NCBI GenBank assembly: GCA_028583605.1
Contig: CM053334.1
Location: 19,487,118-19,551,117, forward strand
DNA: 64,000 nt
From: Dastarcus helophoroides
Taxonomy: Eukaryota; Arthropoda; Insecta; Coleoptera; Bothrideridae
Direction of reading: 5' to 3'
Shown here in pieces: positions 51,820 to 62,150 of this stretch. A program made the translations under genes and the position numbers. Position 1 is the stretch's first letter. Every line of letters begins with the position of its first letter. The notes under the pieces were generated by a model, which saw only the letters and a list, made by a program, of their open reading frames with translations, ran no database searches and was not told where the DNA came from.

Positions 51820-51939
51820 CCCCTCGATCTGTTAAACTGTCAAATGGTGACAGTTTGTCATGTTTGCTTCCAAACCTCAGTCATTGGAAAAGTATTCTAA
51901 ATCTATCGGGTTAGAGACACCAATTTCATTTTCTGTTAA
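51820..51939. promoter_or_regulatory. Possible bidirectional promoter between head-to-head start codons
   Basis: Only 120 bp separate ATG 51819 (minus) from ATG 51940 (plus). No TATA box is evident. CCTCAGTCATTGG (about 51876) contains a TCAGT initiator-like word for the plus strand, and CTGTCAAATGGTGACAG is an imperfect palindrome. This holds only if both exons are real first exons. Confidence 0.25.
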
Positions 51940-52114
51940 ATGGGAATCGCTTTGTCATGTTTGGTAGTGAGTATTTTCATGATTGCCGCATATCAAACAT
52001 TTTTGTACGTGACCGAACCGCCAGTGATGGAAGCCGAACAAGAACTACTAGAAATCGAAGAGCAACTGGAAGAGCTGGACGTCATAGACGAAGAATTTCC
52101 TACAATTGGAGAAG
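51940..52114 (+). CDS. First coding exon of a membrane-anchored or secreted acidic protein
   Basis: An ATG immediately preceded by an in-frame TAA, 58 codons, ending at a strong donor (GGAGAAG then GTAGGT) with one base over. Residues 4-24 are a hydrophobic segment (IALSCLVVSIFMIAAYQTF), a signal anchor or signal peptide. From residue 26 the chain is very acidic (EAEQELLEIEEQLEELDVID), with heptad-like Leu/Ile spacing that suggests a short coiled coil. The leftover G pairs with GC at the start of the exon at 53411 to give Gly. No family recognised. A type II ligand with a stalk and a furin-like site (TNF/Eiger-type layout) is one untested possibility. Confidence 0.62.
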
Positions 52115-53410
52115 GTAGGTCGAAGTGTTTTGTAATTGTTCTTATCTTTGAAAATTTCGTTTCCAAAAATTTCGACTTTCTTAAAATTTTCATACTGTAG
52201 CGAAATGTAAATTATAGAATTTAGTACGTAAGAAAATTTTCTAGAAAGATCTGATAAGGGATAAGCGGCCGCGATAACGAAGCAAACAGAAATTTCGACA
52301 AACGATAAGCCTTATCTGCGGGATTTTTCTAGAACCTGGGAGCCAAAACTATATAAGGCGGTCGTTTTTCCCTCAAGTCAGTCAGTTAGACAGTATAGTT
52401 AGTGAGTTAGTATTTGGACGTCAATGAGTTCATTATTCAGTCGAGTTTAGTTTGGTAATAAAGTGGGTATTATTGAGCAAGTGTTTAATAATCATTTCGA
52501 ACCGATAAGCCCGCAACAATACTTTAAAAAAGTATTTTTTATAAAAAAAATTCGGCTACAATTTTATTTTTCGTTTGCTGCCCAGATCAAGGGACTTTTT
52601 TATTACCAGATTTTGTATCAAATTTTTTTTGTTCTATAGTTCAGATAATTCTGTTGATTTTAATTTGTGTAAATTGAAAAAAAAAATCATCTGTCGTTGC
52701 CCAGATCCGAATAGTTTTTATATTTTCAATTGAGCATAAAAGTTGTATTTTTATAGTTCCTCGCGTTTCTCCAATTAAGCTAACTGGATTAGACCAAGCT
52801 GAGATACCCTATTTGTTGTAATTTCTTAGTAAAGAATTTTGAGATATTTCGTGTAGTGAACGAATTAAAAGTTAAAGCGATCCAAGATGTAAATACCGCT
52901 TTGTTGCATTGTTCCAAAGTTCCAAAGAATCCAAAGTAAACTTTAGATAATTCACAACCATTTGGAAGGTATTAGCAGCCTTTACAGTTAGTTTTCGAGC
53001 AAAGAGATTGCTTAGCTTTAAAATTAGCCAAGTTTTGTCAAGTAATTTATATCTTAAGTGGAAACCTCTGGATTTAGTTCTAGTATTCAGTCGCATTCGC
53101 GTTACAAATTTCCTAATAATTCAGCACCACAATTCCAAACTTAAACCATGCAAAGGTCTCTGAATCGCACCGTATTTTTCAATAAACCCTCTTCTTTATT
53201 AAGACATCGCACCCACCCTCCGAACTCCCTCGCCGCCATTATCATCCCCCACAATAACTCCGTTGATTCTTGGGGGGTCCTCGAGAAAAGGCCGAACGCG
53301 ACAATGGATTTTGTTGTCGGGGAAACACCGCGCGTCGTGCGTGCTATGGAGAGATATCAAAAGGCCCGCAGAGAAAAAGCCCCTCAGATTGATTCGTTTT
53401 TTGTTGACAG
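52115..53410 (+). other. Intron of 1,296 bp containing a solo LTR
   Basis: Donor GTAGGT at 52115 and acceptor TTTTTTGTTGACAG ending at 53410. It holds the solo LTR (52196-52518). Two isolated degenerate words of the 53.8-62-kb satellite, CTGCCCAGATC (about 52580) and TTGCCCAGATCC (about 52699), sit in matching AT-rich context. A 101-codon frame at 53148-53453 runs across the acceptor in a different phase and is not needed to explain anything. Confidence 0.6.
52196..52518 (+). mobile_element. Solo LTR (323 bp) with a perfect 4-bp target-site duplication
   Basis: It starts TGTAGCGAAATG and ends CCCGCAACA (TGT...ACA termini). It is flanked on both sides by ATAC (52192-52195 and 52519-52522). 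Inside are TATATAAGG (52350-52358), an initiator TCAGTCAGTTAG (52378 on, about 28 bp downstream) and AATAAA (52457-52462), in the order expected for U3-R-U5 on the plus strand. A GATAAG...CTTATC inverted word lies in U3. A 4-bp duplication suits Ty3/gypsy or BEL-type elements; the family is not determined. No internal coding region remains, so it is a recombination remnant in the intron. Confidence 0.85.
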
Positions 53411-53579
53411 GCGACTACCGTCCCCTCGAGCCCGAAATGTCGTTGCCGCCTAACATCCTCGGAGAGGAGACGGTCGCCAATATGAGCGCCGCCGCGGCCA
53501 ATGGCGCCAACGAGAGGAGAAGACGAAGAAGACGGACAGCTCTGCACGGAAATGATAAGTCCAGAACTACCTTGAAAAG
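53411..53579 (+). CDS. Second coding exon, with a run of seven arginines
   Basis: 169 bp between acceptor GACAG and donor AAAAG-GTATAAAC. The frame has two bases completing a Gly codon, 55 codons, then AG left over. GC content is clearly above the surroundings. The peptide contains DYRPLEPEMSLPPNILGEE, an Ala-rich stretch (NMSAAAANGANE), then RRRRRRR followed by TALHGNDKSRTTLK. Phase matches the exon ending at 52114. The arginine run after an acidic stalk could be a proprotein-convertase site or a nuclear/basic tract. The codons there mix AGG, AGA and CGA. The next exon is not seen; the following sequence is satellite to the window end. No family recognised. Confidence 0.6.
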
Positions 53580-53829
53580 GTATAAACTGAGTTGGGTATT
53601 TTTAATTATTTCTTTTACAGTTTTTAACCTAGGTTAGGCCTTTTTAACTTCACCTTATATCCATTTCAACCACTATTCTAATTTTAATCAGATACGAATT
53701 TTGGTTATCTATCATATAATAAGGAAAACTTCGTAAAAGTGAAGCAAAATACGAAGAGATTTAATTGAAATCAATGTAATGCCCTAAATGAACATTAGGG
53801 GTTGTGTTTTTGTTCCTCTCCAATTAGAA

Positions 53830-56800
53830 AATAGACGCCCAGCCTCGTAAATACAGCTACAAGTAGAAAATTTGCCAAATTATTAAAAAAAAATTCTTTT
53901 ACGTCCGCCCAGACTCGTAAAAAACTTAAAAACAAAAAAGGATTTTTATGTGTCTGGCTCTGAAACTTCCAAATATTTCATTTTATTGCTGCCCAGACTC
54001 GCATACATCATCCAAACTGAAAGAAATTTTGTTTAGTTTGCCAAAAATATTTTTGCTGGCGCCCGGGCTCTACAACATCGCTCAGGATAGGACAAAAGCT
54101 TCTTGTTTGCCAAGTTTTAAGAAAGGGTTTCTTTTACTACCGCCCAGACTTGCCAAAAACTTAAAAACCAAAACGGGTTTTTTTGTATTTGGCTCTGAAA
54201 CTTCAAAATATTTCCTATTATTGCTGCCCAGACTTGCATACATCATTCAATCTAGAAAAAAAATTTTCTTAGTTTACCAAAAATATTTTTGATGATGCCC
54301 AAGTTCTCAAACATCGCTCAAGATGGAGAAAAAGCTTCTCGTTTGCCAGATTATAACGAAAGGTTTCTTTTACGTCCGCCCAGACTCACCAAAAACTTAA
54401 AAACCAAGAAGGATTTTTCTGCGTCTGGCTCTGAAACTTCCAAATATTTAGTTTTATTGCTGCCCAGACTCGCATACATCATGCAAACTGAGAAAAATTT
54501 TGTTTAGTTTGCCAAAAATATTTTTGCTGGCGCCCGGGTTTTCAAACATTGTTCAAGATAGAAAAAAAGCTTTTCGTTAGCCAGATTATAAAGGGTCTCT
54601 TTTACGTCCGCCCAGACTCGCAAAAAACTTAAAAACTAAAAACGATTTTTTTGTGTCTGGTTCTGAAACTTCCCAACATTTCCTTCTATCACTGCCCAGA
54701 CTCGCACACCTCATTCCAACTGGAAGAAATGTTTCTTAGATTACAAAAATATTTTCGCTGGCGCCCAGGTTCTAAAACATTGCTCAGGATAAGAAAAAGG
54801 TTCTTGTTTGACAGATTATAATGAAAGGTTTCTTTTACCTCCGCCCAGATTCACCAAAAACTTAAAAACCAAAAAGGATTTTTCTGCGTCTGGCTCTGAA
54901 ACTTCCAAATATTTTCTTTTATTGCTGCCCAGACTCTCATACATCATTCCAACTGAAAGAAATGTTTCTTAGTTAACCAAAAATATTTTTGCTTGCTCCT
55001 AGGTTCTAAAATATTGCTCAGGATAGGAAAAAAGCTTCTTGTTTGCCAGATTATAATGAAAAATTTCTTTTACGTCCGCCCAGACTCACAAAAAACTTAA
55101 AAACTAAAAACAATTTTTCTGTGTCTGGCTCTGAAACTTTCAAATATTTAGTTTTATTGCCGCCCAGACTCGCATACATCATTCAAACAGAGAAATTTTG
55201 TTTAGTTTGCCAAAAATATTTTTGTTGCAACATCGCTCAGGATAGGACATAAGCTTCTTGTTTGCCAAGTTATAAGAAAAGGTTTCTTTTACTACCGCCC
55301 AGACTTGCCAAAAACTTAAAAACCAAAACGGCTTTTTTTGTATTTGGCTCTGAAATCTCAAAATATTTCCTATTATTGCTGCCCAGACTCGCATATATCA
55401 TTCAAACTAAAAAAAATTTTCTTTGCTTACCAAAAATATTTTTGATGGCGCCCAGGTTCTCAAACATTGCTCAAGATAAAAAAAAGCTTCTCGTTTGCCA
55501 GATTATAAAGACGGGTTTCCTTTAGGTCCGCCCAGACTCACAAAAAACTTAAAAACTAAAAACAATTTTTTTGTGTTCAAATATTTCCTTTTATTGCTGC
55601 CCAGAACCGTATACATCATTCAGACTAAAAGAAATGTTTTTTAGTTTACCGAAAATATTTTTGCTAGCGCCCAGGTTTTGAATCATCTCTCAGGATAGGA
55701 CAAAAGCTTCTTGTTTGCCAGGTTATAGGAAAAGGTTTCTTTTACTGTCGCCCAGACTTGCCAAAAACTTAAAAACCAAAACAAATTTTTTTGTATTTGG
55801 CTCTGAAACTTCAAAATATTTCCTATTATTGCTGCCCAGACTCGCATACATCATTCAATCTGAAAAATTTTTTCTTAGTTTATCAAAAATATTTTTGATG
55901 GCGCCCAGGTTCTTAAACATCGCTCAAGATGAAGAAAAAGCTTCTCGTTTGCCAGATTATAACGAAAGGTTTCTTTTACGTCCGCCCAGACTCACCAAAA
56001 ACTTAAAAACCAAAAAGGATTTTTCTGCGCCTGGCTCTGAAACTTCCAAATATTTAGGTTTATTGCTGCCCAGACTCGCATTCATTATTCAAACTGAGAG
56101 AAATTTTGTTTAGTTTGCCAAAAATATTTTTGCTGGCGCCCGGGTTTTCAAACATTGCTCAGGATAAGAAAAAGGTTCTTGTTTGACAGATTATAATGAA
56201 AGGTTTCTTTTACCTCCGCCCAGATTCACCAAAAACTAAAAAACCAAAAAGGATTTTTCTATGTCTGGCTCTGAAACTTCCAAATATTTTCTTTTATTGC
56301 TGCCCAGACTCTCATACATCATTCCAACAAGAAGAAATGTTTCTTAGTTAACCAAAAATATTTTTGCTTGCTCCTAGGTTTTAAAATATTGCTCAGGATA
56401 GGTAAAAAGCTTCTTGTTTGCCAAATTATAATGAAAAATTTCTTTTACGTCCGCCCAGACTCACAAAAAACTTAAAAACTAAAAACAATTTTTCTGTGTC
56501 TGGCTCTGAAACTTTCAAATATTTAGTTTTATTGCCGCCCAGACTCGCATACATCATTTAAACTGAGAGAAATTTTGTTTAGTTTGCCAAAAATATTTTT
56601 GTTGGCGCCCAGGTTCTAAAACATCGCTCAAAATACGAAAAAACTTCTTGTTTACCAGATTATAAGAAAAGGTTTCTTTTACTACCGCCTAGACTTGCCA
56701 AAAACTTAAAAACCAAAATGGGTTTTTTTGTATTTGGCTCTGAAACTTCAAAATATTTCCTATTATTGCTGCCCAGACTCGCATACATCATTCAATCTGG

Positions 56801-58900
56801 AAAATTTTTTCTTAGTTTATCAAAAATATTTTTGATGGCGCCCAGGTTCTTAAACATCGCTCAAGATGAAGAAAAAGCTTCTCGTTTGCCAGATTATAAC
56901 GAAAGGTTTCTTTTACGTCCGCCCAGACTCACCAAAAACTCAAAAACCAAAAAAAATTTTTTTGCGCCTGGCTCTGAAACTTCCAAATATTTAGGTTTAT
57001 TGCTGCCCAGACTCGCATACATTATTCAAACTGAGAGAAATTTTGTTTAGTTTGCCAAAAATATTTTTGATGGCGCCCAAGTTCTCAAACATCGCTCAAG
57101 ATACAGAAAAAGCTTCTCGTTTGCCAGATTATAACGAAAGGTTTCTTTTACGTCCGCCCAGACTCACCAAAAACTCAAAAACCGAAAAGGATTTTTCTGC
57201 GTTTGGCTCTGAAACTTCCAAATATTTAGTTTTATTGCTGCCCAGACTCGCATACATCATTCAAAGTGAGAGAAATTTTGTTTAGTTTGCCAAAAATATT
57301 TTTGCTGGCGCCCGGGCTCTACAACATCGCTCAGGATAAGACAAAAGCTTTTTGTTTGCCAAGTTATAAAAAAAGGTTTCTTTTACTACCGCCCAGACTT
57401 GCCAAAAACTTAAAAACCAAAACGGGGTTTTTTTTGTATTTGGCTCTGAAACTTCAAAATATTTTCTATTATTGCTGCCCAGACTCGCATACATCATTCA
57501 ATCTAAAAAAAATTTTCTTAGTTTACCAAAAATATTTTTGATGGCGCCCAAGGTACTCAAACATCGCTCAAGATATAGAAAAGACTTCTCGTTTGCCAGA
57601 TTATAAAGAAGGGTTTCTTTTACGTCCGCCCAGACTCACAAAAAACTTAAAAACTAAAAAGGATTTTTCTGTATCTGGCTCTGAAACTTCCAAATATTTA
57701 GTTTTATTGCTGCCCAGACTCGCATACATCATTCAAACTGAGAGAAATTTTGTTTAGTTTACCAAAAATATTTTTGCTGGCGCCCGGGTTCTACAACATC
57801 GCTCAAGATAGAAAAAAAGATTCTTGTTTGTAAAATTATAAAGAAAGGTTTCTTTTACATACGCCCAGACTCACAAAAAACTTAAAATCTAAATAGGATT
57901 TTTCTGTGTCTGGCTCTGAAACTTCAAAATATTTCCTATTATTGCTGCCCAGACTCGCATACATCATTCAAACTGGAGAAAAATTTTTCTTAGTTTACCA
58001 AAAATATTTTTGCCGGCGCCCAGGTTCTCAAACATTGCTCAAGATAGAAAAAAAGCTTCTGGTTTGCCAGATTAAAAAGAAGAAGTTTCTTTTACGTCCG
58101 CCCAGACTCACAAAAAACTTAAAAACTAAAAACGAATTTTTCTGTGTCCGGCTCTGAAACTTCCAGATATTTTCTTTGCTCGCTGCCCAGACTTGCATGC
58201 AGTCGTTCAAACTAAAACAAGTTGTTTTTTAGGTTATCAAAAATATTTTTGCTGCCGCCCAGCCTCTCAAACATCACTCTAGATAATAGAAAAGCTTTTT
58301 CTCTGCCAGATTATTAGGACAATTTGCTTTTACGTCCGCCCAGACTCAAAAAAAATTAAAAACCAAAAGGGATTTTTCTGTGTCTGGCTCAGAAACTTTC
58401 ACCTATTTGATTTTATCACTGCCCAGACTCGCATATATCACATACATGAAAGAAATATTTTTTTAGGTTATTAAAAATATTTTTACTGCCGCCCAGCTTC
58501 TAAAACATTGCTCAAAATAATAGAAAAGCTTTTTCTCTTTCCAGATTATTAAGAAAATTTTCTTTTATGTCCGCCCACACTCACAAAAATTAAAAACCAA
58601 AAACGACTTTTTCTGTGTCCTGCTCAGGAAGTTCAAAAAATTTCCTTTTATCGCTGCCCAGATTCGCGTACATCGTTCTAACTATAAGAAATGTTTTTTA
58701 GTTTATTCAATTTTTTTTTGATAATACCTGGCTCTCAAGAATTACTCCAGACAGTAAAAAAGCTTCTTCTCTGCCAGATTATGAATGAAATATTTACTTA
58801 TCGCCGCCCAGACACGCAAAAACTTGTGAAACTAAAAAAGATTTTTGTGTGTCTTGTTTAGAAAGTTCAAGAAATTGTCATTTACCGCTGCCCAGACCTT
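53830..58900. repeat. 235-bp satellite of three GCCCAG submonomers, homogeneous part
   Basis: Each unit has three ~78-bp submonomers headed CGTCCGCCCAGACTCAC, GCTGCCCAGACTCGCATAC and GGCGCCCAGGTTCTNAAAC. Third-submonomer starts near 54061, 54297, 54533, 54763 and 54995 give 230-236 bp. Near-identical blocks at about 55901 and 56838 (937 bp, four units) show a further higher-order repeat. Plus-strand open frames of up to 132 codons follow the 78-codon period and are by-products. Confidence 0.94.
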
Positions 58901-61900
58901 TATTGATTGTTAGAAGTTTAATTAGTTGACCTAAGAATATTAAATATTTTTTCTCGCCGCATAGGTTCTCAAATCCCGCTCAAGATATAAGAGGAGTTTT
59001 TCTCTGCTTAAAATTACTAAAATTTACATTTAACACTGCCCAGACCCGCAAAAATCTCTTAAACTAACAGATTTTTCCATGTCGTCCTTCAAAAGTATAA
59101 AAACATTATTTTTACCGTCGCCCAGACACGCAGATAAGGCGCTTGTTGGTTCACTAAAAATATTAAAAACAAGTTTGCTGTCGCCCAGGCCATTAAATAC
59201 CGCTTAAGATAAGAAAACGTTTTTTCTTTGCCAAATTATCAATACAATTTTCTTTAACCTCTGCCCAGACTTGCATAAACGCCTCAAACTAAAACATAAT
59301 TATGTGTTGCTTAGAATATTGACCACAAACGTTTTACTGCTGCCCAGACTCTCAACGATAATTTCAACTAAAAGGAATGACTTTCTATTTTCCCAAAATT
59401 TTAAATAGAATTTTCTTTTGCCGCAGCTCAGGTTTTGAAACACCTCTCAAAGTAGAGATATTTTTAAACCGGATTATTACAGAAATTTTCCTTTATTGCC
59501 GCCCAGATTTGCAAAAATAACAAACTTGACTAACAAAATCGCTCAAACTGAAAAAATATTCTATTCGTATTCAGAATATTAAAAACAAACCATTTACCAC
59601 TGCCCAGACGCTCAAAGATGATTTCAACTAAAAGGAATGACTTTCTGGATTTGCACAGAATTAAAAAAAATTGTCTGTTGTCGTAGACGAGCTTTGAAGC
59701 ACTATCCAAAGAATAAGAGATATTTTTAAACTAGATTATAGATTATTACAGAAATTGTTTTTATTGCCGCGCCCAGATTTGCAAAATTAACTTTGACTAG
59801 CAATGTTTTCTTATGAGTTTTGAGGGTATTCAAAGTATTCGTCGATGCCCAGACGCAAAAAAGTTGCTTAACTGGATGAAATTGCACTGAATGTTAAATA
59901 AATTTATTTATCATCGTCCAGCTTTAAAAAAAGCCCACTCAAAGCAGAAAAATATTAAAATTTTATTTAACCGCCGCCCAGACTCACGAAAACCTCCGAA
60001 ACTGAAAAAGATTTTTCTGTTTCTTGCCCAGAAAGTTCAAAAAATTTCCTTTTAAAGCTGCCCAGACTCGCGTACATCGTTCTAACTATGAGAAATGTTG
60101 TTTGGTTTATTAAAATTTTTTTTGATAATACCTGGCTCTCAAACATTACTCCAGACAGTAAAAAAGCTTCTTCTCTGCCAGATTATTAATGCCGCCCAGA
60201 CACGCAAAAACTTGTGAAACTAAAAAAGATTTTACATCATTCAAAATGGAACAAATATCTTTTGGTGTACCAAGAATATTAAAAAGATTTCTTTGCTGCC
60301 GCCCAGGGTCTTAAATACCGCTCAAGATAAAAGTTTTTCTCTGCCAAATTTAAAAACAAATTCATTTACCACTGCCCAGACTCGAAAAAATGGCTCAAAC
60401 TAAAAAATATTCTATATTGCACGCAGAATATTAAAAAAAGACCTTTTTACAGCTGCCCAGACTAGTAATTATAATTCAAACTAGGAGAGATGATATTTGG
60501 ATTGCCCAGAATTTTTTCTTCTGCCGCCGCACCGTTTGAAATAGAAGAGATTTTTTTCACCAGATAACAGAAGTTTTTTTTATGACTGCCCAGACAAGAA
60601 AAAATAACTTCAACTGGAAAAGTTTTCTTATGGATATTAAAAGATATTTTCATTTACCGCCACCAGACGCGAAAAATTTTTCAAAATTTGCTTTGCGCCG
60701 ACTATTAAATAACTTCTCGTTTTCATCCAGCTCTGAAAGGGCGCTCAAACTTTTACAAAATTATTAAACAATTTTTCCGCTTTCCATTATCGCATAAACC
60801 AGTCAAACTGGAAGAACCTAAAAAACCGCTACTTTTTTTAACCAAATGATAACCGGTGCCCAGACTCCCAAAAATTGTTCAAAATGTGATTGTTTTGTTC
60901 AATGTTTTATAAATATGTCTTTTGTTGCTGCCCAGACTCGCAAAAATTAAATAAACTAAAAAAATTGTTTTGTGTTTTGTCGAGCTATTAAAGGTCTTTT
61001 CGATTATTGTCGCCCAGACGCCCAAAACCAGCTTAAACTAGACGCAATATTGTTGCTTTATCTAGAATATTAAATATATTTCCTTTAGTCATCGCCCAGC
61101 CTCTAAAAAACAGCTCAAAGTAGGAATTTTTGGGCCAAAATATTTAAAAAAATCGCTGCCCAGACAAGCAAAAACCCCTCAAATTAGAAACGATAGCCCT
61201 TTAAAACTAGAAGGCACATATTTTGCTTTGACTAGAAGAGTTTTTTAAGTAGATTATTACAAATGTTTTCTTTTATTGATGCCCAGACTTGCATAAACCA
61301 CTTAAACTAAAAAAAATAAATGTGTGTTTTGGCTTAAATATTAAAGACGTTTTCTGTAATCGCCGCCCAGACAGGCAAAATTTGCTTTATCTAAATAAAA
61401 AACCAAACTTTTCCTGGAATGTCTTTGTTGCTTGGAATATTAAGATAATTTTGTTTTATCACCGCCCAGACACTTTTTTTAATTTATGGCAACGTAGTCC
61501 CACTACATACTGCCACGACGAGGTTAAGATTTAAGTCATTAAGGACTTAAATCCCGCCCAGACACTGAAAGTCCCCTAAAAGTCTTCCAATTCGAGCGTT
61601 TCTTTCAAGATTTTTAGCCAACCATTTATTTGTTATGCCGAGAATATTCAAGAAATTTTCTATTGTCGCTGCCCAGACGTGCTAAGCTATCCCAACTTGG
61701 AGGGTATTAGTTTTTTTTCGCCCAGAATAGTTAAATAAATGTTATGCTGTTCATGTCCAGATTCTGAAAAATAGCCCAGACTCTGAAAAATAACCCAGAT
61801 TCGGAAAAATTATACAGATTCTGAAAAATAGCTCAACAAAATAAATGATACTACTTTCCTCAAAAATCGATATTGTTTGAGCAGACAGTGAAAGATTTTT

Positions 61901-62150
61901 TTTAATGCTGCCCAGACTCGTTAAAACCATTCAAATTAGATGAGATTTCTTTGTGGTTTGGCTAGAACGTCAAAGAAAGTTACCTCTATGGTTGTCCAGA
62001 AACAAGTTTAATTGCTTTGCTCACAACATTACATACATTTTCTATTATTGCTACTCAGAGTTGCAAATAGGATTCAAACTATGTAGAAGAGTTTTTGCTT
62101 TGCCTAAAATTTAAAATTAATTTTTTTCTGTTGTCAGCCACTAAGAAAAA
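58901..62150. repeat. 235-bp satellite, degenerate part
   Basis: GCCCAGAC words continue (for example 59036, 59342, 59601, 60368, 60931, 61150, 61668 and 61909), but the spacing is irregular and the intervening sequence strongly diverged. Fits an array edge no longer homogenised. No gene found within. Confidence 0.85.
61494..61553. repeat. Two adjacent hairpins in non-satellite insert
   Basis: GTAGT-CCC-ACTAC (61494-61506) and GATTTAAGTC-ATTAAG-GACTTAAATC (61528-61553, perfect 10-bp arms). They lie in a ~70-bp stretch that does not match the surrounding GCCCAG satellite and is flanked by CGCCCAGACAC on both sides. Confidence 0.7.

Noticed and set aside
53148..53453. 101-codon plus-strand frame as the second exon
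   Set aside because: It runs through a good acceptor and out of phase with the downstream donor. The 53411-53579 exon fits both phase and splice sites better.
54289..57541. Plus-strand repeat protein (78-residue period)
   Set aside because: Arises from the ~234-bp satellite unit. Frames stop and restart irregularly and have no start or splice logic.
53830..58900. CAGAC and GGCGCC words as Smad/Mad binding sites
   Set aside because: They are too short, and follow from the fixed satellite heads. There is no composite site as clear as in the 11.7-15.4-kb array.
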